20,938 bases of DNA from JBDKUD01 sp050943315 (GCA_050943315.1 JBMNOY010000041.1:1-20938), one strand, 5' to 3'; shown: positions 6,858 through 14,721, numbered from the stretch's first letter. The notes: generated from the letters alone by a model not told the origin. Translations and numbers: made by a program.

Positions 6858-8657
6858 TTGCAGAGGAGACTATTACTAGGAAATGAAGCCATTGCTTGGG
6901 GAGCTATTAGTGCCGGTGTAAAGGTAGTAACTGCTTATCCGGGTACTCCATCCACCGAAGTATTTACAACTCTGGCCGAAAACGCATCTCGTTATGGTTA
7001 TCATGCGGAATGGTGTGTAAATGAGAAGGTAGCTATGGAAATTGCCTATGGAGCAGCTATAAGCGGCGCTCGCGCATTAGTGGCAATGAAACAGGTAGGT
7101 TTGAATGTGGCTGCCGATCCTTTGTTATCCGGAACCTATTTAGGGGTAAAGGCTGGCCTGGTAATTGTTGTGGCTGATGATCCCGGTCCACACAGTTCTC
7201 AAACTGAACAGGATACCCGGCAGTTTGCCAGGTTTGCCAAAGTTCCGGTATTAGATCCTTCTGATCCCCAGGAAGCCCTGGAAATGGCCAGGGAGGCTTT
7301 TAATATATCAGAAAAATACCGGCTGCCGGTTATATTGCGGCCCACCACCCGGGTCTGCCATGCAGGTCAGGATGTATTACAACCAGAAATAAATCAGCCC
7401 AGCCGGGGCTCTGGTTTTGCCAAGGACGGGGAATGGGTTATTTTCCCCAATGTCTCTTACCGTAAACATGGAGAGTTATTAAAAACACTGGAGAATGTGT
7501 CCAGAGATTCCTGTTCTTCACCCTTTAATCGCATTGAAGGCCACGGCCAGATGGGAATCGTATGTTCGGGAGTAAGTTATAACTACGTAATAGAAGCGTT
7601 AAAACGATTAAAGCTTGATACTGGGGTATTAAAGATAGGTACTCCTTATCCCTTTCCAGAACAGTTAGCACTGGATTTTATAAGAAATAAGAAAAGCATT
7701 CTGGTAGTTGAGGAGCAGGACCCGGTTATTGAGGACGAACTTTTGCGCCTCACTGGTGATAATGGCCTAATACTTACAGTTAGCGGTAAACGAACCGATA
7801 CAGTTGCCGCGGCAGGAGAACTGAACGTAGATTTGGTGGAACAATCAATTAATAAATGGGAGGGCAAGATTGAGGAGAAGACAGCTTCTTTGAGACTGCC
7901 AGAACTGCCCGTCCGCAAGCCGATTCTATGTGCCGGCTGTCCCCATCGGGCATCATTCTATGCTATTCGCAAAGCCGCGGGAAAGAAATCTAACACTGTT
8001 TTCACCGGTGATATAGGTTGTTATACACTGGGAACCATGCCGCCGCTGTCAGCAGTTGATACCTGTTTATGTATGGGAGCTTCGATTACCCAGGCCCAGG
8101 GGATAGGAAGAGCTGAACCCGGCCGTAAGACTATTGCGGTATTAGGGGATTCTACCTTTTATCATACCGGCATACCAGGTTTGATAAATGCCGTATATAA
8201 CCAATATCCTCTTACCCTGGTTATATTAGATAACAGCACTACCGCCATGACCGGTTTTCAGCCCCACCCGGGTATCGGACGCACGGCTATGGGAGAAGAG
8301 GTGCCGGCGGTGGACATGGTTAAATTAATAGAAGGCTGTGGAGTTAAACAGATTAAAACTGTTGACCCCGTGCAACTAAAATCTGCCATTCAAGCGGTCA
8401 AGGAGGCCCTGGATTTTAACGGCCCCGCGGTGGTTATCATGAAGAGAGCCTGTATTAACCTGCCCGGGACTAAAACCGCACCGGTTAACATAAACAACGA
8501 TTTATGCCGGGAGTGTGGTCTTTGTATTACTGAAATAGGTTGTCCCGCCCTGGTTATGGAAAAAGGAGAAAAGCCTCAGGTTTTGGATGATTGTACCGGG
8601 TGCCGGCTGTGTATGGAAGTATGTCCCTTTGAGGCTATCGAAGGAGGTAACTGCTGA
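6858..8657 (+). CDS. iorA: Indolepyruvate:ferredoxin oxidoreductase, alpha subunit
   Basis: A 599-residue large subunit of the thiamine-diphosphate enzyme that converts aryl-pyruvates (from Trp, Phe, Tyr) plus CoA to aryl-acetyl-CoA, CO2 and reduced ferredoxin, reversibly. The N-terminal pyrimidine-binding domain opens with LLLGNEAIAWGAISAGVKVVTAYPGTPSTEV, diagnostic for IorA. The C-terminal half has the pyrophosphate-binding segment (GDIGCYTLG...GDSTFYHTGIPGL...LDNSTTAMTG). The extreme C-terminus has two ferredoxin-type clusters: C550, C553, C556, C562-P and C579, C582, C585, C589-P. In the first, the third-to-fourth gap is five residues rather than three, as is usual for this family. The start is TTG with GTGAGGTG 6 nt upstream, and the product matches family N-termini. 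The stop overlaps the iorB ATG by one base. Confidence 0.95.
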   Translation: MQRRLLLGNEAIAWGAISAGVKVVTAYPGTPSTEVFTTLAENASRYGYHAEWCVNEKVAMEIAYGAAISGARALVAMKQVGLNVAADPLLSGTYLGVKAGLVIVVADDPGPHSSQTEQDTRQFARFAKVPVLDPSDPQEALEMAREAFNISEKYRLPVILRPTTRVCHAGQDVLQPEINQPSRGSGFAKDGEWVIFPNVSYRKHGELLKTLENVSRDSCSSPFNRIEGHGQMGIVCSGVSYNYVIEALKRLKLDTGVLKIGTPYPFPEQLALDFIRNKKSILVVEEQDPVIEDELLRLTGDNGLILTVSGKRTDTVAAAGELNVDLVEQSINKWEGKIEEKTASLRLPELPVRKPILCAGCPHRASFYAIRKAAGKKSNTVFTGDIGCYTLGTMPPLSAVDTCLCMGASITQAQGIGRAEPGRKTIAVLGDSTFYHTGIPGLINAVYNQYPLTLVILDNSTTAMTGFQPHPGIGRTAMGEEVPAVDMVKLIEGCGVKQIKTVDPVQLKSAIQAVKEALDFNGPAVVIMKRACINLPGTKTAPVNINNDLCRECGLCITEIGCPALVMEKGEKPQVLDDCTGCRLCMEVCPFEAIEGGNC

Positions 8658-9235
8658 TGGATATAGTAATGTGCGGAGTAGGCGGGCAGGGCACTGTATT
8701 AGCTTCCCGGGTATTAGGACAGGTGGCTATTAATGCTTCATGGCAGGTCCGGACATCAGAAATTATCGGTATGGCACAGCGCGGTGGTTCCGTTGTCTCT
8801 CAGGTACGCATAGGGCGAGATTTAAATGGCCCGTTAATACCGGATAAAGCAGCGGACTTTTTGATAGGCTTTGAACTGGCAGAGGCAGTGCGTAATATAA
8901 ACAAAGTGGCTCCGCAGGGGAAGATTATAGTAAATACGCAGAAGGTGGTACCTCCATCAGTTCATTTGGGAACATCGGTATACGATGAAAAGCAATTAAT
9001 CAATTTTTTGCAAAATAATTTTGCGCAAGCAGTTCTTATTGATGCTCTGGATATTGCCCGCCAGGCAGGCAGCGCTAAAACTGTCAGTGCAGTAATGTTA
9101 GGAGCCTTTTCCGCCGTGTGCAGCGACCTTGATGCAGATGATATACAGAGGGAACTGGTTGCTAAATTGCCCGATAAATTACAAGAAATTAACATTCAGG
9201 CTTTCAACAAAGGAAGAGAATTTGCGGAGGGATAG
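8657..9235 (+). CDS. iorB: Indolepyruvate:ferredoxin oxidoreductase, beta subunit
   Basis: A 192-residue subunit corresponding to the gamma domain of pyruvate-ferredoxin-oxidoreductase-type enzymes, which pairs with IorA in the cytoplasm. The start MDIVMCGVGGQGTVLASRVLG contains the glycine-rich GVGGQG motif typical of the family. It is followed by EIIGMAQRGGSVVSQVRIG, the conserved region at the CoA-binding and subunit interface. Its ATG overlaps the iorA TGA by one base (TGATG), and an AAGGAGGT site lies at the end of iorA, so the two are translationally coupled, which fits 1:1 assembly. A ribosome binding site and a 5-nt gap lead into paaK. Confidence 0.94.
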   Translation: MDIVMCGVGGQGTVLASRVLGQVAINASWQVRTSEIIGMAQRGGSVVSQVRIGRDLNGPLIPDKAADFLIGFELAEAVRNINKVAPQGKIIVNTQKVVPPSVHLGTSVYDEKQLINFLQNNFAQAVLIDALDIARQAGSAKTVSAVMLGAFSAVCSDLDADDIQRELVAKLPDKLQEINIQAFNKGREFAEG

Positions 9236-9240
9236 ACGAG

Positions 9241-10527
9241 ATGAGACAAGCATTAAACTTAGTGGGAAAAGAACCGAATACTATCGCTGTTAAGGAGATG
9301 CAGTCAATTAATTTGAGAAAGCTTATAGAACGGCTGCGTGAGTATTCGGGCTTTTACCAGGACAAATTCCAAAAGGCAGGTATTAGCTTTGATGACATAA
9401 AAACAGTAGATGATATCAGGCATCTGCCTTTTACCGAGAAAGAGGAGTTGAGGCAAGGGGATGCTATGGTCCTGCGGGCTGCTCCTCAGGAAGAGATTGT
9501 TCGTATTCATTCCACTTCCGGGACTACTGGACAGCCAGTAGTTATTCCTTATACCCGGCAGGATATTGAGGACTGGGCGGAAATGATGCAGAGATGTTTT
9601 ACTATTGCCGGTATGACCACCTTGGACAGGGTGCAAATTACCCCTGGCTACGGTTTGTGGACAGCGGGAATCGGTTTTCAGAATGGCTGTGAACGTCTGG
9701 GAGCTATGGCTATTCCTATGGGACCGGGTAATACCGAAAAGCAATTATCCATGATGGTGGATCTTCAGGCTACCTTTTTGATTAGTACTGCATCATACGG
9801 GTTATTACTGGCTGAGGAGGTTAAAAAAAGGAAATTACAGGATAAAGTTAAGTTGAGAAAGGGAATATTAGGTTCTGAACGCTGGGGGGAAAAGATGCGT
9901 ACCCGGCTGGAGGATATACTGGGTTTGGAAAGCTATGATATATATGGCCTTACGGAAATATACGGCCCGGGTATCGGAATTGATTGTGATTGCCATAGTG
10001 GGATTCACTATTTCCCGGAATATTTATATTTTGAAATTATTGATCCCATAACCGGGGAAGTTCTGCCTCCGGGGGAAACCGGGGAACTGGTTATTACTAC
10101 TTTGTGTAAACAAGGTGCACCACTCATACGTTATCGTACCAGAGATTTGACCCATATTATCAATGAACCATGTGAGTGTGGGCTACCTTATCCTAAGATC
10201 GGACGTATACTTGGCCGCAGTGATGACACGGTGAAAATTAAAGCTATAAATGTTTATCCAGGCCAGATAGAGGATGTTATCCGCATGACGGCGGGGTTAT
10301 CCAGTGAATATCAGATGATTATTGACCGTGAAGGCGGCAAAGACTGTGTACTGATAAGAGTGGAAGAAGATCCGGAACGGCCGAATCCAAAGGCAGCAGC
10401 AGAATTTAAACGTAATATTAAAGCGGTTATAAATATACTGGCAGATGTAGAAGTAGTTCCCTATCAGGGGCTTCCTCGCAGTGAGAAGAAAACCAAAAGG
10501 GTATTTGACCGGCGTAATCTCGGCTAA
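9241..10527 (+). CDS. paaK: Phenylacetate-CoA ligase (aryl-acetate:CoA ligase)
   Basis: A 428-residue adenylate-forming enzyme that makes phenylacetyl-CoA (or indoleacetyl-CoA) from the acid, ATP and CoA. The P-loop-like HSTSGTTGQPVV (from H90) binds ATP. YGLTEIYGPGIGIDC carries the aromatic/adenine region; YRTRDLTHI includes the ribose-binding aspartate; GRSDDTVKIKAINVYPGQIE is the hinge. The C-terminal lid domain ends PRSEKKTKRVFDRR, with the catalytic-lysine region. Length fits the PaaK family. It lies 5 nt after iorB with its own GGAGGG site. Together the operon links aryl-acetates to aryl-pyruvates: with excess reduced ferredoxin it could carboxylate aryl-acetyl-CoA to build aromatic amino acids, and in the other direction it would degrade them. 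Direction is an inference. Confidence 0.93.
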   Translation: MRQALNLVGKEPNTIAVKEMQSINLRKLIERLREYSGFYQDKFQKAGISFDDIKTVDDIRHLPFTEKEELRQGDAMVLRAAPQEEIVRIHSTSGTTGQPVVIPYTRQDIEDWAEMMQRCFTIAGMTTLDRVQITPGYGLWTAGIGFQNGCERLGAMAIPMGPGNTEKQLSMMVDLQATFLISTASYGLLLAEEVKKRKLQDKVKLRKGILGSERWGEKMRTRLEDILGLESYDIYGLTEIYGPGIGIDCDCHSGIHYFPEYLYFEIIDPITGEVLPPGETGELVITTLCKQGAPLIRYRTRDLTHIINEPCECGLPYPKIGRILGRSDDTVKIKAINVYPGQIEDVIRMTAGLSSEYQMIIDREGGKDCVLIRVEEDPERPNPKAAAEFKRNIKAVINILADVEVVPYQGLPRSEKKTKRVFDRRNLG

Positions 10528-10546
10528 TAAAATAATACACAAGCAT

Positions 10547-10592
10547 AAAAAAGCACTTGTTTACCTCTAGTGGAAAAACAGGTGCTTTTTTT
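10547..10592. terminator. Bidirectional terminator between paaK and degV
   Basis: AGCACTTGTTT (10552-10562) pairs with AAACAGGTGCT (10576-10586) through one T-G pair. The stem is flanked by A runs on the left and T runs on the right, so it gives a U tract on both strands. It serves the two convergent genes. Confidence 0.9.
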
Positions 10593-10602
10593 CGTGACGG
10601 GT

Positions 10603-11454
10603 CTATGTTTGTGCCAGGTAAAAACTTACTCCTACAAGGCCGGGACCGGTGTGGACGCCCAGGGCGGGGCTTATATCTGAAGTAATAAGTTCTCTGATAT
10701 TGGGCAGATGGCGAAGCTTTTCCAGTATTTCCTCGGCTTCTTTTCTAGCGCCGCCATGCAAAATGGCCAGATAAGCAGGTTTGTCCTTAACATTCTCCTG
10801 AACTATCTGTACCAGGCGCTCCAAAGATTTCTTCCTTCCCCGGGCTTTGCAGTAGGTGAAATAAGTGCCGTCCTTGTTTACCGATATAATGGGTTTAAGG
10901 TGCAGAAACTCACCCAGCATGCCGGCTACCTGTCCGATACGCCCGCCTTTGCGCAGGTATTCCAATGTTTCCACTACATAGTAGACGTGAACTTTAGACT
11001 GTAAATTAGACAGGCTTTCAACCACTTTGTTAAAACTCAGGCCATCAGCTATATTTCTAGCGGCATCCAGTACCATCCAACCCAGACCGAAAGACAGGGT
11101 CTTGGAATCAACTACTTTAATGATTAGATTATCAATATCTTTGGCTACCATCTGAACAGTTTGATAAGTTCCCGAGAGACCACTGGAGAGATGAACTGAC
11201 AGGAGGTGGGTAAATCCTTCACTTCTAACCTTTTCTATAGCAGCTTTTATATCCTGAATACAGGGCATAGAGGTCGTGGGAATCTGGTCTGGCATTCGTT
11301 GATAAACGTCTTCCGGTTCAATATCTACTCGATCGGAATACTCCTGATCGGGATAAATGACTTTTAAAGGCAAAATTCTTATACCCAGTTTCTTTATCAA
11401 CTCCTGAGGCAGATCACAGGCACTGTCAGTTAGTACCGCTATTTTTTCCTTCAC
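10603..11454 (-). CDS. DegV family fatty-acid-binding protein
   Basis: A 283-residue two-domain DegV protein, a family that binds fatty acids; its Gram-positive FakB members present the lipid to fatty acid kinase FakA. The opening IAVLTDSACDLPQELIKKLGIRILPLKVIYPDQEY is diagnostic. The lipid-head-group motifs TTSMPC (residues ~60-65) and HLSSGLSGTYQ (~88-98) are present, as is LEYLRKGGRIGQVAGMLGEFLHLKPII. The end HTGPGLVGVSFY has the conserved H-x-GPG element. It starts at GTG with TAGGAGA upstream and is the only minus-strand gene here. No fakA partner is in the window. A perfect AT-only inverted repeat lies 32-54 bp upstream and may be its operator. The gene symbol is left blank because DegV paralogues are numerous. 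Confidence 0.93.
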   Translation of the reverse strand: MKEKIAVLTDSACDLPQELIKKLGIRILPLKVIYPDQEYSDRVDIEPEDVYQRMPDQIPTTSMPCIQDIKAAIEKVRSEGFTHLLSVHLSSGLSGTYQTVQMVAKDIDNLIIKVVDSKTLSFGLGWMVLDAARNIADGLSFNKVVESLSNLQSKVHVYYVVETLEYLRKGGRIGQVAGMLGEFLHLKPIISVNKDGTYFTYCKARGRKKSLERLVQIVQENVKDKPAYLAILHGGARKEAEEILEKLRHLPNIRELITSDISPALGVHTGPGLVGVSFYLAQT

Positions 11455-11485
11455 TTTTTATCTCCTACCCCCTAATATAAATTAA

Positions 11486-11508
11486 TTTTATTTTACCATA
11501 AAATAAAA
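11486..11508 (-). promoter_or_regulatory. AT-only inverted repeat upstream of degV, possible operator
   Basis: TTTTATTTTA, spacer CCA, TAAAATAAAA: a perfect 10-bp inverted repeat, 32-54 bp upstream of the degV GTG in the degV/ylxM divergent spacer. Its size suits a dimeric regulator site near the degV promoter, but AT richness makes chance symmetry easier. Confidence 0.35.
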
Positions 11509-11612
11509 GAACATCCCTAAAATACTATTTTTTTAGCAGCTAACAAATAAAATAAAAACTCAAACGGCACGAAACCGTTTTAACGGGGCTTAAAACCGGG
11601 CTGCTTTATAGC

Positions 11613-11641
11613 TTGACTTTTTACTATGCCCCGGTTAAACT
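11613..11641 (+). promoter_or_regulatory. Promoter of the ylxM-ffh operon
   Basis: TTGACT (11613-11618) and TAAACT (11636-11641) have a 17-bp spacer, matching consensus at five and four of six bases. The start is near 11648, with a leader of about 35 nt. The spacer segment GCCCCGGTTAAA mirrors AAAACCGGGC upstream of the -35 box with one bulge, which could be an operator. Confidence 0.6.
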
Positions 11642-11682
11642 TTTAAGGTAAAGTATTTTCCCTTTACAAGGGGCTGAAACTA

Positions 11683-12024
11683 ATGCTGGAAAAGATCAGC
11701 TATATGATTATGCTCAAGGATTTTTATGGACCCCTGTTGACACCTAAGCAACAGGATATTCTGAACCTTTATTATGAAAATGATTTATCATTAACCGAGA
11801 TAGCTGCCAACCAAAATGTTACCCGCCAGGCAGTCTATGATATTGTAAAACGGGCCGAAAAGGCCCTGCAGGAATATGAAAAAAGACTGGGCCTGGTAGA
11901 AAAATTCATGAATGATCGTAATGAAATACATAAAGCGTATATGCTTTTGGATAGTAAAGAGCCCGAAAAAGATTCCATTAGCAAGGCGATTAAGATATTG
12001 AAAAAGGTTATCGAACTAGTATAG
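11683..12024 (+). CDS. ylxM: YlxM family DNA-binding protein, SRP-associated
   Basis: A 113-residue helix-turn-helix protein. After the conserved start (MLEKISYMIMLKDFYGPLLTPKQQDILNLYYENDLS) comes a sigma-region-4-like HTH, LTEIAANQNVTRQAVYDIVKRAEKAL (~37-62), followed by a charged helical tail. This is the YlxM family, almost always encoded directly upstream of ffh in Firmicutes. Streptococcal YlxM interacts with the signal recognition particle and modulates its GTPase activity. Here the gap to ffh is 15 nt with a ribosome binding site, so both are on one mRNA from the promoter at 11613. The ATG has AAGGGG about 10 nt upstream. Confidence 0.92.
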   Translation: MLEKISYMIMLKDFYGPLLTPKQQDILNLYYENDLSLTEIAANQNVTRQAVYDIVKRAEKALQEYEKRLGLVEKFMNDRNEIHKAYMLLDSKEPEKDSISKAIKILKKVIELV

Positions 12025-12039
12025 CAAAGGAGAGATACC

Positions 12040-13383
12040 GTGGCATTTGAAGGATTATCCGATAGACTGCAGGACATTTTTAAAAAGCTGCGCGGTAAAG
12101 GCAAGATATCCGAGGACGATGTCAAACTGGCTATGCGAGAGGTTCGTCTTGCTTTGCTGGAAGCGGATGTAAACTACAAAGTGGTTAAAGATTTTACCGC
12201 CCGGGTAAGGGAACGGGCAGTAGGCCAGGAGGTATTACAAAGTCTAACCCCCGGTCAGCAGATAATAAAGATAGTCTATGACGAAATGACTGACCTTATG
12301 GGTGGAGCGGAGAGCAAACTCGCCTTATCACCCAAGCCTCCCACCATCATTATGGCCGTAGGTCTTCAGGGAGCCGGTAAAACTACAACAATGGCCAAGG
12401 TAGCACGCAACTTTCTGAAACAGGGCAGAAGACCTTTATTAGTGGCCTGCGATGTTTACCGGCCGGCGGCAATAAAACAATTACAGGTTTTGGGTGACCA
12501 GATAGGAGTTCCGGTTTTCTCAATGGGTCAAGGTGATCCGGTGGATATAGCCCGGGGCTCTCTGGAATATGCCCGGAGCAATAGCCGGGATATAGTTATT
12601 ATAGATACCGCGGGCAGGTTGCATATAAACGAAGAATTAATGAATGAGCTAAAGAACATTAAAGCATCCATTCAACCACATGAGATACTGCTGGTTGTTG
12701 ATGCCATGACCGGCCAGGATGCGGTAAATGTATCTGAATCATTCAATAAACAATTAGGCCTTACCGGGGTGATCTTGACCAAACTGGACGGTGATTCCCG
12801 CGGTGGAGCAGCTTTGTCAGTCAAAGCAGTCACTGGATGTCCTATAAAATTTGTTGGTATGGGTGAAAAATTAGATGCCCTGGAAGTATTTTATCCGGAA
12901 AGAATGGCTTCCCGTATCTTAGGAATGGGTGATATAGTCAGTCTGGTAGAAAAAGCTCAGGCCAATTTTGATGAGAAAAAAGCGCGGGAAATGGAAAAGA
13001 AAATCCGCCAACAGGAGTATACCCTGGAGGATTTTATGGAACAGATGCAGCAGGTCAGGTCTATGGGGCCTCTTCAGGAATTGCTGGGAATGATTCCGGG
13101 GATGGGAAAACACATGAAAGAGCTAAAAGGTGAAATTGATGAAAGTGAGCTCGTTAAAGTAGAAGCAATTATTAAATCCATGACTCCGGCAGAGAGAAGA
13201 AACTCAGTGCCATTAAACGGCAGCCGCAAGAAAAGGATTGCCCGGGGCAGTGGTACACGGGTTCAGGATGTAAACCGCTTGCTTAAGCAATTTGAGGATT
13301 CTAGAAAACTCATGAAGCAATTTGCCGACATGAGTGGAAAAAAGGGAAAAAAAGGGCTGCCGCCGATTAAGTTTCCTTTTTAG
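12040..13383 (+). CDS. ffh: Signal recognition particle protein Ffh (SRP54)
   Basis: A 447-residue SRP GTPase that binds 4.5S/6S RNA and signal peptides and delivers ribosomes to FtsY at the membrane. Domains run in the standard order. The N domain (1-~95) is followed by the G domain with P-loop GLQGAGKTTT (~108-117), the DTAGRLH motif at D189 and TKLDGDSRGGA at T247. The methionine-rich M domain (~300-447) includes PGMGKHMKELKGE and the RNA-binding SGTRVQDVNRLLKQF. The C-terminus KKGKKGLPPIKFPF is a basic Firmicute-type tail. Translation starts at GTG with AAAGGAGAG upstream. It follows ylxM by 15 nt. The SRP RNA gene itself is not in this window. Confidence 0.98.
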   Translation: MAFEGLSDRLQDIFKKLRGKGKISEDDVKLAMREVRLALLEADVNYKVVKDFTARVRERAVGQEVLQSLTPGQQIIKIVYDEMTDLMGGAESKLALSPKPPTIIMAVGLQGAGKTTTMAKVARNFLKQGRRPLLVACDVYRPAAIKQLQVLGDQIGVPVFSMGQGDPVDIARGSLEYARSNSRDIVIIDTAGRLHINEELMNELKNIKASIQPHEILLVVDAMTGQDAVNVSESFNKQLGLTGVILTKLDGDSRGGAALSVKAVTGCPIKFVGMGEKLDALEVFYPERMASRILGMGDIVSLVEKAQANFDEKKAREMEKKIRQQEYTLEDFMEQMQQVRSMGPLQELLGMIPGMGKHMKELKGEIDESELVKVEAIIKSMTPAERRNSVPLNGSRKKRIARGSGTRVQDVNRLLKQFEDSRKLMKQFADMSGKKGKKGLPPIKFPF

Positions 13384-13432
13384 TTAATTTAGCAAAGAGA
13401 GACTGATAATTTTCCAGGCTTTAATAGTCTGG

Positions 13433-13461
13433 TTGATTAATAGAGGGAAAGTAAATATTTT
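13433..13461 (+). promoter_or_regulatory. Weak candidate promoter before rpsP
   Basis: TTGATT (13433-13438) and TATTTT (13456-13461) have a 17-bp spacer, each four of six. A 7-bp stem CCAGGCT / AGTCTGG (13414-13432, one G-T pair) lies just upstream. This 127-nt gap is the widest between ffh and rimM, so a new start for the ribosomal genes is plausible, but the match is weak. Confidence 0.3.
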
Positions 13462-13510
13462 ACCAGAACCATATCAATTCCCCAAAACATAATTAAAAGG
13501 AGGTGACTAT

Positions 13511-13777
13511 GTGGCAACTAAGATAAGACTCAAAAGGATGGGGGCAAAGAAAAACCCTTATTATAGAGTGGTAGTAGCCGATTCCAGATCACCGAGAGAT
13601 GGTCGCTTTATAGAAGAGATTGGCTCTTACGATCCTACTACCAACCCTGCCACTATTAAAATTGATGAAGAAAAAGCATTAAAATGGCTATCCTGTGGGG
13701 CCCAACCTTCCGAAACGGCTAAATCTCTTTTGAAGACTCAGGGTATTATGGCGAAATTCGCTGCGAGCCGGAAATAG
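13511..13777 (+). CDS. rpsP: 30S ribosomal protein S16
   Basis: An 88-residue S16, which binds 16S rRNA in the 5' domain during 30S assembly. The start MATKIRLKRMGAKKNPYYRVVVADSRSPRDGRFIEEIGSYDP is the strongly conserved family signature, and the length is typical. Initiation is at GTG preceded by AAGGAGGTGA, which is fully complementary to the 16S 3' end. An overlapping ATG two bases earlier is in another frame and stops after five codons. It heads the conserved rpsP-khpA-rimM-trmD-rplS ribosome-biogenesis cluster. Confidence 0.98.
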   Translation: MATKIRLKRMGAKKNPYYRVVVADSRSPRDGRFIEEIGSYDPTTNPATIKIDEEKALKWLSCGAQPSETAKSLLKTQGIMAKFAASRK

Positions 13778-13805
13778 TAAGTCCGAGCAGGGGGTGAGAG
13801 ATAAA

Positions 13806-14036
13806 TTGAAGGAACTTGTTGAATTTCTTGCAAAATCGCTGGTGGATAATCCAGATGAAGTTGAAGTAAGGGAAATAGACGGTGAAAGATCAATTATTTT
13901 AGAATTGAGAGTTGCACCTGATGATATGGGGAAGGTTATTGGTAAGCAGGGAAAAATAGCCAAGGCTATCCGAACTCTTACCAAAGCAACAGCGGCAAAA
14001 GAAGGAAAACGAGTAGTAGTAGAGATATTAAGATAG
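13806..14036 (+). CDS. khpA: KH-domain RNA-binding protein KhpA (YlqC)
   Basis: A 76-residue single-KH protein. Its core DDMGKVIGKQGKIAKAIRTL contains the GKQG (GxxG) loop that contacts RNA. KhpA forms a complex with KhpB/Jag in Firmicutes and affects cell elongation and mRNA regulation. A longer frame begins at GTG 13794, but GGGGGTGA lies over that codon and is 8 nt before TTG 13806. The TTG gives MKELVEFLAKSLVDNPDEVEV, the usual N-terminus and length, so I prefer it. The gene sits 28 nt after rpsP. Its stop codon is inside an 8-bp hairpin. Confidence 0.93.
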   Translation: MKELVEFLAKSLVDNPDEVEVREIDGERSIILELRVAPDDMGKVIGKQGKIAKAIRTLTKATAAKEGKRVVVEILR

Positions 14037-14054
14037 GGCTATTCATTAGCCCTA
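14034..14054 (+). other. 8-bp RNA hairpin overlapping the khpA stop codon
   Basis: TAGGGCTA, loop TTCAT, TAGCCCTA: a perfect 8-bp stem that begins with the khpA TAG. The bases after it are only loosely T-rich (TAATTTTATCTTTTTA), so it is at most a weak terminator. It could also be a processing or stability element between khpA and rimM. Confidence 0.5.
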
Positions 14055-14100
14055 TAATTTTATCTTTTTAGACCAATTGTTTCACCAGGGGGTGGGATAT

Positions 14101-14619
14101 ATGGTTCCCCGGGATCTAATCAGCATTGGTAAAATCAGCGGAACCCATGGTTACAATGGCGTGATTAAGGTACTGCCTTTAACTGATTTTCCGGAAAGGT
14201 TCAATAAGCTCAAAAAGGTTAAGGTTACTAAGGCTAATACTGTTAAGGAACTGACTATTGATTATGTTAAACCTTATAAGACTATGTTGTTGATTAAGTT
14301 CACGGAAATAAACACAAAAGAAGATGCCCAGTTATACAACAATGCCCTGCTGCAGGTAGAACCTAAAGATGTGTACGAATTACCGGCGGGTTATTATTAT
14401 CATTTTCAATTGCTGGGAATGAATGTTTTTGATACCGAGATTGGGCTTATAGGAAAGATTAAGGAGATACTTGAAACCGGGTCCAATGATGTCTATGTAG
14501 TAGATTCTCCGCAATATGGAGAAGTATTAATCCCGGCTCTAAAAGAGGTTATTATAGATGTAAATGTTGACCGCAAGGAAATGCAGGTTAAACTTTTGCC
14601 GGGGCTTCTAGAGAAATAA
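14101..14619 (+). CDS. rimM: 16S rRNA processing protein RimM
   Basis: A 172-residue assembly factor that binds S19 and helps mature the 3' domain of the 30S subunit. The N-terminal domain opens ISIGKISGTHGYNGVIKVLPLTDFPERF, the RimM signature. The C-terminal PRC-barrel-like domain includes YYYHFQLLGMNVFDTEIGLIGKIKEILETGSNDVYVV and ends LIPALKEVIIDVNVDRKEMQVKLLPGL. The frame is open to a TTG at 14077, but ATG 14101 has AGGGGGTGG 5-6 nt upstream and gives the standard N-terminus. It follows khpA and is separated from trmD by an unusually long 192-nt spacer. Confidence 0.96.
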   Translation: MVPRDLISIGKISGTHGYNGVIKVLPLTDFPERFNKLKKVKVTKANTVKELTIDYVKPYKTMLLIKFTEINTKEDAQLYNNALLQVEPKDVYELPAGYYYHFQLLGMNVFDTEIGLIGKIKEILETGSNDVYVVDSPQYGEVLIPALKEVIIDVNVDRKEMQVKLLPGLLEK

Positions 14620-14637
14620 CGCTGGCGACTGTGTCGC

Positions 14638-14721
14638 ACGCAGACTTTTATTACTTGTGCTGATTTCTCATTATTATAATGTAAAAGTAAAAAGGTCTCT
14701 TAAGGTCATATTAGTCTGCGT
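14638..14721. repeat. Nested inverted repeats in the rimM-trmD spacer
   Basis: ACGCAGACT (14638-14646) is exactly inverted at 14713-14721, and inside it ACTTTTA (14644-14650) is inverted at 14682-14688, so the two stems compete for three bases. A small GC hairpin, GCGAC-TGT-GTCGC, precedes them. A TATAAT at 14675-14680 lacks a correctly spaced -35. Function is unknown. Confidence 0.4.

Noticed and set aside
9304..9744. 146-residue ORF on the minus strand inside paaK
   Set aside because: It is fully antisense to a well-conserved enzyme, with no ribosome binding site and no family resemblance; a shadow ORF.
10708..11004. 98-residue plus-strand ORF inside degV
   Set aside because: Antisense to conserved DegV coding sequence; composition reflects the opposite strand.
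14675..14680. TATAAT in the rimM-trmD spacer as a trmD promoter
   Set aside because: The nearest -35-like hexamers give spacers of 14 or about 18 with poor matches and no TG extension, so it is too weak to call.
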